64,000 nucleotides of DNA from Flagellimonas amoyensis. GTDB taxonomy: Bacteria; Bacteroidota; Bacteroidia; Flavobacteriales; Flavobacteriaceae. Below the pieces are notes generated by a model that worked only from the letters and a program-made list of their open reading frames with translations, did no database searches and was not told the origin of the DNA. Positions 33,263-41,605 of the stretch are shown here, in pieces. The translations under genes and the position numbers were made by a program. How positions within the stretch are numbered: position 1 is the first letter of the stretch; every line of letters begins with the position of its first letter. The stretch lies in assembly GCF_003058265.1 (NCBI RefSeq), contig NZ_QBUK01000010.1, forward strand, positions 156,898 through 220,897, in the 5' to 3' direction.

Positions 33263-34474
33263 TTAGTATTCGTCCAGTTGTTCGGGATAGAGGAAGTTGT
33301 TGTAGGGAAAACGGGTCACGTGGATTTCCCTGACTTCATCATATACCCGCTTCCTGAACTCGTCCAGATTTTCCTTGTTCAGTGCCGAAATAAAAAGGGC
33401 CCGGTCCCCAATTTTGTTGAACCAGGTGTTCTTCCATTCCTCCAGGGTGAAGTGGGCCGAAGTCCGTTCCGTTACCAAGTCGTCCTCATCAATGGTCTCG
33501 GCGGTGTACTGGTCTATTTTGTTGAAGACCATAATGGTCTCCTTGTCCATACTGTCTATTTCACCCAAAATTTGGTTCACCGAGTCAATGTGTTCCTCAA
33601 AATTGGGGTGCGAGATATCCACCACGTGCAACAACAGGTCGGCCTCCCGTACCTCGTCCAAGGTACTTTTGAAACTTTCCACCAACTGAGTGGGCAGTTT
33701 TCGGATAAAACCTACGGTATCGCTCAACAAAAAGGGAAGGTTGCCAATGACCACTTTGCGCACTGTAGTGTCCAGTGTGGCGAAAAGCTTGTTCTCCGCG
33801 AATACATCGCTCTTGCTGATGACGTTCATCAAGGTGGATTTGCCCACATTGGTATAGCCCACCAGTGCCACACGCACCAAGGCCCCTCGGTTGCCCCTTT
33901 GGGTTTCCATTTGGCGGTCTATCTTGGCCAGTTTCTTTTTGAGCAGGGCAATGCGGTCCCGCACGATCCGTCTATCCGTCTCGATTTCCGTTTCACCCGG
34001 ACCACGCATCCCGATACCCCCACGCTGTCTTTCCAAGTGGGTCCAAAGACCTGTCAACCGAGGCAAAAGGTATTCGTATTGGGCCAGTTCCACCTGCGTT
34101 CGGGCATAACTGGTCTGTGCCCTTTGGGCAAATATATCGAGGATGAGCCCCGTCCGGTCCAAGATCTTGCACCGGAGTATCTTTTCAATGTTTTTCTGTT
34201 GTGCAGGCGTGAGTTCGTCATCGAAGATGACGGCACCTATTTCATTTTCATTGACATAGCGCTCCACCTCTTCCATTTTTCCGGCACCGATATAGGTCTT
34301 GGGGTTGGGCACTTCCACGCGTTGCACAAACCTTTTTTCGACCTCGCCTCCGGCCGTATAGGTCAAAAATTCGAGCTCGTCCAGATATTCCGTTACCTTG
34401 GATTCATCCTGTGCTTGGTTGATCACACCTACCAGCACGGCCTTCTCATAATCTATCGACTTCTTTTCTAGCAT
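33263..34474 (-). CDS. hflX: GTPase HflX
   Basis: 403 aa from ATG at 34474 (MLEKKSIDYEKAVLVGV). Ribosome-splitting GTPase of the HflX family, acting in heat-stress rescue of stalled 70S ribosomes. N-terminal subdomain with ELEFLTYTAGGEV and NPKTYIGAGKMEEV; the GTPase domain has GYTNVGKST (G1), LSDTVGFIRKLP (G3), VFNKIDQ (G4) and ISALN (G5). The helical linker RQRGGIGMRGPGETEIETDRR is diagnostic. Convergent with DUF3078; divergent from the EEP nuclease gene. Confidence 0.96.
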   Translation of the reverse strand: MLEKKSIDYEKAVLVGVINQAQDESKVTEYLDELEFLTYTAGGEVEKRFVQRVEVPNPKTYIGAGKMEEVERYVNENEIGAVIFDDELTPAQQKNIEKILRCKILDRTGLILDIFAQRAQTSYARTQVELAQYEYLLPRLTGLWTHLERQRGGIGMRGPGETEIETDRRIVRDRIALLKKKLAKIDRQMETQRGNRGALVRVALVGYTNVGKSTLMNVISKSDVFAENKLFATLDTTVRKVVIGNLPFLLSDTVGFIRKLPTQLVESFKSTLDEVREADLLLHVVDISHPNFEEHIDSVNQILGEIDSMDKETIMVFNKIDQYTAETIDEDDLVTERTSAHFTLEEWKNTWFNKIGDRALFISALNKENLDEFRKRVYDEVREIHVTRFPYNNFLYPEQLDEY

Positions 34475-34491
34475 CAAATGGGATTAAAGTG

Positions 34492-34499
34492 CAAATCTA
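34492..34499 (-). promoter_or_regulatory. Promoter -7 element of hflX
   Basis: TAGATTTG on the minus strand, exact TAnnTTTG match, 17 nt before the hflX ATG. Confidence 0.5.
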
Positions 34500-34571
34500 C
34501 ACAATGTTTTGGAAGCTGATTTTTGTACTTTGGGCTAATATTGATCCAATCCCAAAAAAGAATACTTCAAA

Positions 34572-35525
34572 TTGTATAGTCCAGAGAACAAGTTTACCAT
34601 CGCATTTTACAATCTTGAGAATTTTTTCGACACCAAGGATGATCCGCACAGTCTTGATGATGATTTTACGCCAGAGGGTTTTCGGAAGTGGAACGAATCC
34701 AAGTTTCGGAACAAGGCCCGTAAAATTGCAAGGGCCCTATCGGAAATAGGAAAAGAGGAAAGTAGCAGGCCTCCCGTGCTGATCGGCATTGCGGAAGTGG
34801 AGAACAATGCTGTGATCAAGTCCGTTTTGGAGCAAAAGGAACTCAAAGGAATTCCGTATGACTTTGTCCATTTTGACTCGCCCGATGAACGTGGCATTGA
34901 CACGGCCTTGATCTATCAGCAGAAACATTTTAAGGTTTTGAATGCGGAGACGCTCCCGTTATTGGTGGACAATGTGAACGGAGTACGGGATTTTACCCGC
35001 GACATTCTCTATGTGCATGGAAAGCTGAACCAAGAAGAAGTGCATGTGTTCGTGAACCATTGGCCATCGCGTAGGGAAGGGGCGGAGATCACGAGCTATA
35101 AGAGGGTGAAGGCAGCGGAGACCATTCTTGCCAAAGTGGATTCCCTCGAAGGGGACGCCCCCAACTGTATCATCATGGGGGATTTCAATGACGATCCCAA
35201 TGCCGAGAGCATCCAGACATTGATGGATACCGGACGATTCATCAACCCTATGAAAAAACTGCTCTCACCGGCATCAGGCAGTGCCAATTATAAAAGGACA
35301 TGGAGCCTTTTTGATCAGATCCTTCTTTCCCATACCTTCTTGGATCATCTACCCAACAATCACAGCTTTGTCAAAGCAGCAATTTTCTCCCCAAGATTTC
35401 TGAAAGAATGGAAGGGAAAGTATAAGGGAAATCCGTTCAGGACCTTTGCCGGGGAGACGTATTTGGGAGGGTATAGCGATCATTTTCCCGTTTATGTGGT
35501 TTTAGAAGAGGCCCACGACAAATGA
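34572..35525 (+). CDS. Endonuclease/exonuclease/phosphatase family protein
   Basis: 317 aa if initiated at TTG 34572. Reading back from there, the frame meets a stop at 34542-34544 and contains no ATG, so the conserved start FTIAFYNLENFFDTKDDP needs a non-ATG codon. Motifs of the DNase I/EEP metal-dependent phosphoesterase fold: LIGIAEVEN (metal Glu), HVFVNHWPSRREG, CIIMGDFNDDPN and GGYSDHFPVYVVL (catalytic His). No signal peptide is visible with this start. Widespread in Flavobacteria next to housekeeping genes; substrate (DNA, phospholipid or sugar phosphate) open. Confidence 0.85.
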   Translation: MYSPENKFTIAFYNLENFFDTKDDPHSLDDDFTPEGFRKWNESKFRNKARKIARALSEIGKEESSRPPVLIGIAEVENNAVIKSVLEQKELKGIPYDFVHFDSPDERGIDTALIYQQKHFKVLNAETLPLLVDNVNGVRDFTRDILYVHGKLNQEEVHVFVNHWPSRREGAEITSYKRVKAAETILAKVDSLEGDAPNCIIMGDFNDDPNAESIQTLMDTGRFINPMKKLLSPASGSANYKRTWSLFDQILLSHTFLDHLPNNHSFVKAAIFSPRFLKEWKGKYKGNPFRTFAGETYLGGYSDHFPVYVVLEEAHDK

Positions 35526-35586
35526 AGGAAAAGTAATACACATCAAAAAATCCGATTTTCACCACAGCTTTAAGAAAAGTGTAGGA

Positions 35587-35603
35587 CATTTCATCGAAAA
35601 AAA
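35587..35603 (+). promoter_or_regulatory. 17-bp motif CATTTCATCGAAAAAAA, copy 2
   Basis: Exact copy of 23500-23516, placed 69 nt before the ATG of the S8 protease gene; TTTGTCGATAA follows at 35610. A degenerate -7 box TACATTCG lies at 35637-35644. Confidence 0.4.
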
Positions 35604-35671
35604 TGGTGCTTTGTCGATAATGTTGATAAATGTCAATACATTCGTAGTCCAAACCTTACCTAAACTTAACT

Positions 35672-37867
35672 ATGTGCTACGGAACACCCACTAAAACTAT
35701 AAGAGTAATCTCACTCTTTTTGGTTTCATTTTTGGGCATTCTCTCCTCTTTTGGTCAATCCCAAAAGGCCAAAGACCAAATTCGTGCTACATATAAGCAA
35801 CAAAATATCACTTCCATCATAGCTGAATGGGAAGCTGAACATCAATCAAAGAAAACGATGATCGGTCAACTGATTGCTTCAAAGGCATACAGACAGACCG
35901 AAAAAGCAAACGATGGTTCCCAAATCGAGTTGAGGGACATCGGAACCGATGGCACTCCTCTTTTTTACACGACCCTGAACGACCCAGCTTCGCAAACTTC
36001 CCGAGCACACACCCTGTACAATGAAGGTCTTTTGAACCTTGGATTGAACGGTGGCGGAATGGAAGTAGGGGTTTGGGATTCCGGTGTGGCACTGACCACG
36101 CACCAAGAGTTCGATGCCAGGGCAAACAATGCCGATGGGTCCAGTGAAATAAGCCTACATGCGACATTGGTGACGGGCAACCTCATATCCTCCGGCGTGG
36201 AGCCCAATGCCAAGGGAGTTGCCTATGGTGCCAATGCCATGACCCACGATTGGACCAAGGACAAAATTGAGGTCGCGGAAGCGGCCGTGAATGGATTGCT
36301 GTTGAGCAACCATTCCTATGGCATACTTTCCAAAAGTGTCCCTGATTGGTACTTTGGCGCCTACATCAAGGTGACGCAAGATTGGGACAAGATCATGTAC
36401 AATGCCCCCTATTACCTTATGGTAACGGCTGCTGGTAATGCCCAAAACTCCAACGACAATGCAAGTCCAAATTTTGGGAAGACAGCAGATGGTTTTGATC
36501 TGTTGCTAGGATTCACGACCACCAAAAATGGGTTAACGATTGCCGGGGCCAATACAGAAATTGGCAGCAAAGGAGAATTGGTCAAGGCCACCGTGGCAGG
36601 ATACAGTAGTTTTGGACCAGTGGATGACGGTCGGGTGAAGCCGGATCTTGCCGGGGATGGGTCCAATATCCTTTCCACAAGTTCGTCCACGAACAGCAGC
36701 TATCAAGTATCTTCGGGTACATCCATGGCCGCTCCTGGTGTCACTGGATCCCTTTTGCTTTTGCAACAATACCACGAAGAACTTTTTGGCACTTATATGA
36801 AAGCGGCCACGCTGAAGGGTCTTGCACTCCATACGGCAGATGATGTGGATGCCAAAGGACCCGATTACAAAATGGGTTGGGGTGTCATCAATGCAAAAAC
36901 GGCCGCTGAGGTACTACAGAACAAAGAATACACCACATTGGTGAACGAGGAGACCTTGGCCGATGGCGAAAGCTTTTCCATCACCGTATCGGCAAACGGG
37001 AACGAGCCCTTGATGGCTTCCATTTCTTGGACAGACCCCGAAAGCGAATATGTGAACAAGGGCGACTTGAACAGTACTATAGCTGCCTTGACAAACGATC
37101 TCGATATCAGGATCACCAAAAACAGCGAAACGTATTTGCCCTGGAAATTAAATCCCGCCAAAGCGAACGACGCCGCCACCAAAGGGGACAACAAAGTTGA
37201 CCCCTACGAAAGGGTCGAGATTGGCAATGCTTCAGGCATATATACCATCACCATTACCCATAAAGGGGGGCTTAAGAACGGATTTCAGGATTTTTCACTT
37301 ATCGTTTCCGGGGCCCAAATTTCCAAATGTTCCATAGAGCAGCCCACAGATTTCGCATTGGCGTCATCCACCGATGAAGGAGCAACCCTTTCTTGGGAGG
37401 AAGCAGAAGAGACCCTCTTCGAACTGCAGTATAAAAGTTTGGATGAAGATTCTTGGATGACCGAGTTGGTGTGGGAGAACCAGATTGAACTGAATGGATT
37501 GGAAAATGGCAAGGTCTATGAGGCCCGTGTCCGCTCCATTTGTGCCGAGAACGCCGTTTCCGAATTTTCGGAGACCATCACCTTTGAATTTCAGGGAGAA
37601 GGGACTCAGATGATGGAGTTGGTGCCATTGAGCTACCCCCAAGAGCTGAACATTTCCGTTTTCCCCAATCCTGCTGTGGACTATTTGACCGTGGAGGCAG
37701 AACTTTCCCCAGATGCGCAATACACCATTGTCACCACGTCCGGAAACACCATAAAAAATGGCAAGACGCAGGGTTCCATCAATGTGTCCTCCCTGTCTAC
37801 CGGGCTGTATGTGCTAGTAGTGCAGGATTACTCTGGAATCAAGAGCACCAAATTCTACAAAAACTGA
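35672..37867 (+). CDS. Type IX-secreted S8 family serine protease
   Basis: 731 aa. N-terminal signal peptide with a longer basic n-region (cleavage near SSFGQ). Subtilisin-type catalytic triad: Asp136 in VWDSGVA, His163 in SLHATLVTG, oxyanion Asn256 in TAAGNAQ and Ser351 in GTSMAAPG. After the protease domain comes a P/homo-B-like domain, a fibronectin-type segment (SCTIEQPTDFAL region, about 560-650: ATLSWEEAEETLFELQYKS ... VYEARVRSIC) and a type A C-terminal sorting domain beginning ISVFPNPAVDYLTVEAELS and ending STKFYKN, the signal for type IX secretion. It degrades extracellular protein. Confidence 0.94.
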   Translation: MCYGTPTKTIRVISLFLVSFLGILSSFGQSQKAKDQIRATYKQQNITSIIAEWEAEHQSKKTMIGQLIASKAYRQTEKANDGSQIELRDIGTDGTPLFYTTLNDPASQTSRAHTLYNEGLLNLGLNGGGMEVGVWDSGVALTTHQEFDARANNADGSSEISLHATLVTGNLISSGVEPNAKGVAYGANAMTHDWTKDKIEVAEAAVNGLLLSNHSYGILSKSVPDWYFGAYIKVTQDWDKIMYNAPYYLMVTAAGNAQNSNDNASPNFGKTADGFDLLLGFTTTKNGLTIAGANTEIGSKGELVKATVAGYSSFGPVDDGRVKPDLAGDGSNILSTSSSTNSSYQVSSGTSMAAPGVTGSLLLLQQYHEELFGTYMKAATLKGLALHTADDVDAKGPDYKMGWGVINAKTAAEVLQNKEYTTLVNEETLADGESFSITVSANGNEPLMASISWTDPESEYVNKGDLNSTIAALTNDLDIRITKNSETYLPWKLNPAKANDAATKGDNKVDPYERVEIGNASGIYTITITHKGGLKNGFQDFSLIVSGAQISKCSIEQPTDFALASSTDEGATLSWEEAEETLFELQYKSLDEDSWMTELVWENQIELNGLENGKVYEARVRSICAENAVSEFSETITFEFQGEGTQMMELVPLSYPQELNISVFPNPAVDYLTVEAELSPDAQYTIVTTSGNTIKNGKTQGSINVSSLSTGLYVLVVQDYSGIKSTKFYKN

Positions 37868-37892
37868 TTGCTATGGAATCCTTTCAAATCAA

Positions 37893-37910
37893 TCCCCATT
37901 TTAATGGGGA
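37893..37910 (+). terminator. Hairpin after S8 protease gene
   Basis: TCCCCATT-TT-AATGGGGA, a perfect 8-bp stem 25 nt after the stop. It lacks a T-run, so it may be an attenuated terminator or mRNA-stability element. Confidence 0.4.
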
Positions 37911-37984
37911 AACCCGAAAGTTGGAAAAGTTCCTGAAGTTGATCTTCCTTCCGATCATTCTTTTTTAGATTTTTCGCTTCCTTC

Positions 37985-38067
37985 CGTCACCCTGAATTTA
38001 TTTCAGGGCCTCCTAAGCCTTAAAATTGTGCAATATGTGAGATGCTGAAACGAGTTCAGCATGACGA
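37985..38067. repeat. Dispersed composite inverted repeat (CGTCA...TGACG)
   Basis: Outer CGTCA (37985-37989) and TGACG (38063-38067) bracket two inner hairpins: CCCTGAA...TTCAGGG (37990-38008) and ATGCTGAA-ACGAG-TTCAGCAT (38042-38062). Non-coding; lies between the S8 protease gene and the convergent DUF4932-like gene. Confidence 0.75.
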
Positions 38068-38107
38068 TGATCCCGTCATACTTTTTTGATCTCATCGTCG
38101 GTTATGA

Positions 38108-39145
38108 TTAGGGATTCAAATATGAATCGTGAAGGTCCAGTAAAATAGACTTTACCGATTTTTTGTAGTCAACCTTATTGGATATCCTATATTCCTTAAG
38201 CTTTTGGACTATGGAGTCGAGATATATAAATTTTCGATTATCTCTGTATTCGTGCAACAGTGCTTCGCTTCTGTTTGGATTCTTCAATTGTTCCAAGATT
38301 ATGACTTCCCCGGCCCTGACAAAGTGTTCTATGACACAAGTTTTCCAGTTGGAGTAACCTTGAGGAGCCATATCCGCCTTAATAGGAAGAAACAACGCTT
38401 CTGTTTTTTTAAGTTCGGCATCATGTTGAAGTACTATCTGGTTCGCAAATGCATGCCCGAATTCATGGATGGCAAGGCTTTGAAAGCCTTCCTTTTTAAA
38501 AATATAATCCTTTTCTATGGGCCCAAGAATAAACCTTGCAGTGCTTCCATTCGCATTCGCTCCTCCCCAACCAGGACTTGACCAAATGGTTAGACTTGGT
38601 ACAATATCATATTGAGTAAAAGAGGATTCGTAAAAGGATTCTATTTCCTTTATAATTGATGGAATTTCATTGAATTCGTGTATTTGAATCAAAGTAGAGT
38701 CACAGTAGGGTTTCAAATTGGCCCAAATCGTTTCAAAATGGGATTCCGAATAAAATGCATCGACTTTTTGGACCAGTGTTTGAATAAAGGTCAATTCCTC
38801 TTCGGTTTCAAAACCCAATTCAGTTGCTTGTTCTTCGGGTAATAGATAGTTTGGGGCAAGTGGGAATTCGGGTAAATTGTACATCAATGAAATGAAAACA
38901 CCATAATCGATATCGGCTCCCATGCCGAAAATCTCTTCTAGTGACTTTTTAGTTCTATTTTCCGGATATTGATGGATGAGTTTTGAAATTGGATGATTGG
39001 GATCGTTATCCGATGGGTCCCCAAGTTCAATAATATACCCGAGGAATTCAATGTTTTTGTGGAAATGAATGTTCAGATTGTCTTCTTGTGCTTGACTTAC
39101 AAGAACGATTAGGAATGCATAAATGGAAATTAGATACTTCATCAT
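38108..39145 (-). CDS. Secreted metalloprotease-like protein (DUF4932-like)
   Basis: 345 aa. Signal peptide (MMKYLISIYAFLIVLVSQAQ). A gluzincin-type HExxH motif is present as HEFGH (227-231) within LAIHEFGHAFANQIVLQ, and Glu273 in CVIEHFVRAGE is a plausible third ligand. The remainder, including DIVPSLTIWSSPGWGGANANG before the motif, resembles DUF4932 proteins of Bacteroidetes. Peptidase activity has to be assumed from the motif. The gene is visibly A/T-rich compared with its neighbours and lies beside an AraC-type regulator on the same strand (104-nt gap). Confidence 0.75.
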   Translation of the reverse strand: MMKYLISIYAFLIVLVSQAQEDNLNIHFHKNIEFLGYIIELGDPSDNDPNHPISKLIHQYPENRTKKSLEEIFGMGADIDYGVFISLMYNLPEFPLAPNYLLPEEQATELGFETEEELTFIQTLVQKVDAFYSESHFETIWANLKPYCDSTLIQIHEFNEIPSIIKEIESFYESSFTQYDIVPSLTIWSSPGWGGANANGSTARFILGPIEKDYIFKKEGFQSLAIHEFGHAFANQIVLQHDAELKKTEALFLPIKADMAPQGYSNWKTCVIEHFVRAGEVIILEQLKNPNRSEALLHEYRDNRKFIYLDSIVQKLKEYRISNKVDYKKSVKSILLDLHDSYLNP

Positions 39146-39249
39146 TAGTTTTTGGTCAAAGAAATACTATTCAATAGAGGTAATCGACCTATAACGTGTT
39201 TTGGGAAGTGTGAAAACGTGTTTTTGGACACATTTGGGTAAAAATCAGA

Positions 39250-40293
39250 TCAGGTGATGTATTCCGAAGGGGATTTGCCCATATGATTTTTAAAGACTTG
39301 GTTGAAAGTTGACTTTGAACTGAATCCACATTCCAAGGCCAGGCCCAAAAGGGTCTTTGTTTTGTTTTCTCCAGACTTTACTTTTTCCAGAAATGCATCA
39401 ATCCGGTAGGTGTTGATGAACTCTTTGTAATTTTTATGGTGGTATTGATTGATGAGGAAAGAAACATATCGGGCAGGAAGATTCAGTTCAAGTGCCAATT
39501 GTTTCAAGGGGATATTGGGATTTAGATAGGGTTTATGTTCCTGCATGGTCTTTTCCAACAGAACTAAATTATGTTGGTCATCATAATTTGGAAACTCACG
39601 GTTTCTGTCTTCCAGTGCCAATGGGGGGAAGGTTTGATTTTCAAGAAAATTTAAAAAGGCCAAACCAAGAAAAAGTATAATACAAGTGTATTCAATTATT
39701 TCATAATGCTTGAACCCTATAAATTCAAATAGTAGCCATGTAAGGCAAACGAAGGAAAGACTTGACATTAGCATTAGAAATCGAAATTGGGGCAGTATGC
39801 TGTTTTTTTGTGACGTGAAATCTTTTCCCAGATGCAACGCATAATATGCGACCCAAAACTGGCCAAGTACCCATATCGATCCAATGAGTGGCACGTATTC
39901 TGAAAACCAAACCCATATGGGGTAATTGATCAAAGAAATGGAAGCTGCCTTAGACCAAATATCCAAGGCATAAGCAATCAAAGCAGGCAGAAAAAGCCAT
40001 AAATGCCAGGTTTGAAATTTGAAATTATCATCGGTTTGGTATTTGATAAATAACCAAATACTGGGTGGAATAAGCAGATAGTTCAATAGCATCCAATACG
40101 GAAATATATTGGGACTATTATTGATTCCTGATTGGGCACCCCATGAAAAAAGTAGTTCAATTGCAAGTATCAATACCACAATTCCGATGAAGAAATCACC
40201 TTTTTTCGATGTAAAAATCCTTGACAACAAGGCGAGGGCAATCAAAAACCCGATTAACGCGGAAAAGAGGAATAAATGCTGTTGAATTTCCAA
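39250..40293 (-). CDS. AraC-family regulator with membrane-spanning N-terminus
   Basis: 347 aa. The first 210 residues hold six to seven hydrophobic helices (for example LFLFSALIGFLIALALLSRIF, VVLILAIELLFSWGA and IIEYTCIILFLGLAFLNFL); the last 100 residues form a two-HTH AraC domain (PLKQLALELNLPARYVSFLINQYHHKNYKEFINTYRI ... LLGLALECGFSSKSTFNQVFKNHMGKSPSEY). This membrane-tethered AraC layout is frequent in Flavobacteria, where it probably senses an envelope or small-molecule signal. A/T-rich like the metalloprotease-like gene, which lies downstream and may be its target by position. Confidence 0.9.
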   Translation of the reverse strand: MEIQQHLFLFSALIGFLIALALLSRIFTSKKGDFFIGIVVLILAIELLFSWGAQSGINNSPNIFPYWMLLNYLLIPPSIWLFIKYQTDDNFKFQTWHLWLFLPALIAYALDIWSKAASISLINYPIWVWFSEYVPLIGSIWVLGQFWVAYYALHLGKDFTSQKNSILPQFRFLMLMSSLSFVCLTWLLFEFIGFKHYEIIEYTCIILFLGLAFLNFLENQTFPPLALEDRNREFPNYDDQHNLVLLEKTMQEHKPYLNPNIPLKQLALELNLPARYVSFLINQYHHKNYKEFINTYRIDAFLEKVKSGENKTKTLLGLALECGFSSKSTFNQVFKNHMGKSPSEYIT

Positions 40294-40405
40294 TGTTTAT
40301 TACCTTTTGCTTTGAACTGTTCTACAACTCTAATACACAGTAAACCTTAAAATTAGCTAATTAATAAAGAGTTTGGCAGTCGAGCTCCATTCAAACTATC
40401 TCTTT

Positions 40406-41125
40406 TCAGGGGATAATTTTAACAATTTCCTCATCAGATAACAGTTCCTCATTCCGCATGCGCAGAAATATCTGGGCCGTAGTCACCACATCCAATTCGC
40501 AATAAGTGATGATTCGGTCCAGGCCATTTTCCTCGTAGAACACATCTTTCACCATGCTTCCGTCCATATCCTCTTTGGGGGAAGGGATGCCCAGCACATG
40601 GGCCAATAGTTTCAACGAGGTATAGTGCTTGTAGTCCCCAAATTTCCATAGCTCCAGCGTATCCAGATGAGGGACTTCCCATGGTTTTTTCCCAAAAAGG
40701 TCCAATTTGTAGGGCAGGTTGATGCCATTGATGACCATTCTACGGGCAATGTACGGAAAATCGAATTCCTTGCCATTGTGGGCACATAGTAGGTGCTTGG
40801 TCTGACTGAAATGGTCCTTCAAAAGCTGTTTGAACTGTTTTAAGATCTGGATCTCCTCCCCGTGAAAGGAAGTGACCCTAAAGCTCCTGGAATCCCCTTT
40901 GAAGGTAAAATACCCGACGGAAATACATAAGATCTTGCCAAATTCGGCCCAAATGCCGGCACGTTCATAAAAATCCTCCGCACTGATCTCCTCTTTTCGT
41001 TGGTACTGTGTTTTTTGTTCCCAGAGCACTTGTGAAGTCTCATCAAGGTCGGTGAAAAGCCGGCTTTGAGGTACGGTCTCAATATCCAAGAAGAGGATAT
41101 GGTCCAGGTTAAGTTTGTAAAGCAT
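40406..41125 (-). CDS. DEDDy 3'-5' exonuclease, PolB-like
   Basis: 239 aa, RNase H-like exonuclease fold. Metal-site acids: Asp14 and Glu16 in FLDIET, Asp in HNGKEFDFPYI, and CELDVVTT supplying the DEDDy Tyr/Asp pair (YCELDVV). Resembles the predicted 3'-5' exonuclease related to family B DNA polymerases (DUF2813-like wording avoided, as the exact name is uncertain). Cytoplasmic. Last gene of the long minus-strand run, 9 nt after ogt; a shared role with ogt in DNA upkeep is plausible. Confidence 0.88.
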   Translation of the reverse strand: MLYKLNLDHILFLDIETVPQSRLFTDLDETSQVLWEQKTQYQRKEEISAEDFYERAGIWAEFGKILCISVGYFTFKGDSRSFRVTSFHGEEIQILKQFKQLLKDHFSQTKHLLCAHNGKEFDFPYIARRMVINGINLPYKLDLFGKKPWEVPHLDTLELWKFGDYKHYTSLKLLAHVLGIPSPKEDMDGSMVKDVFYEENGLDRIITYCELDVVTTAQIFLRMRNEELLSDEEIVKIIP

Positions 41126-41134
41126 GGTAAAAAT

Positions 41135-41605
41135 TTAAAAAAGAGCTGTCTGCTTGGCAGGGCTCTCGTGTTCCAACAACCATTTTTTTCTATGCAGTCC
41201 ACCTGCATAGCCAGTGAGGTCTCCGTTGGTTCCGATGACGCGGTGACAGGGCACCACGATCCAAAGTGGATTTTTGCCATTGGCCGAGGCTACTGCACGA
41301 ATGGCTTTTACGTCTCCCAACTTTTTGGAAAGGTCCAAATAAGAAACGGTTTTTCCAAAAGGAATTTCAAGTAGGGCCTCCCACACTTTTTTTTGAAAAT
41401 CGGTGCCCGAAGGGTTCAGTTTGAGGTCGAATTGCCGGCGGGAACCTTCAAAATATTCCTGGAGTTGATAGACGGCGTCTTCCAGAACGGCTGGAATTAT
41501 CCCAATCGGTTTATTTTCATCCAAAATGGATATGGAAGCAAGTCCTTCTTCATCGCCTTGAAACTCTGCAATTCCCACAGGAGTTTGTAAATAAGCGATT
41601 TCCAT
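41135..41605 (-). CDS. ogt: Methylated-DNA-[protein]-cysteine S-methyltransferase
   Basis: 156 aa. Suicide repair of O6-methylguanine. The acceptor is Cys120 in IVVPCHRVIG, followed by the family's DLTGYAGGLHRKKWLLEHE. The N-terminal beta domain is short as in Ogt. No Ada-like regulatory domain. The start codon overlaps the stop of the CNNM gene by one base (TGATG), a coupled arrangement. Confidence 0.95.
   Translation of the reverse strand: MEIAYLQTPVGIAEFQGDEEGLASISILDENKPIGIIPAVLEDAVYQLQEYFEGSRRQFDLKLNPSGTDFQKKVWEALLEIPFGKTVSYLDLSKKLGDVKAIRAVASANGKNPLWIVVPCHRVIGTNGDLTGYAGGLHRKKWLLEHESPAKQTALF

Noticed and set aside
33248..34471. 407-codon open frame on the plus strand opposite hflX
   Set aside because: Mirrors the HflX codons; HflX has all GTPase motifs, whereas this frame has none.
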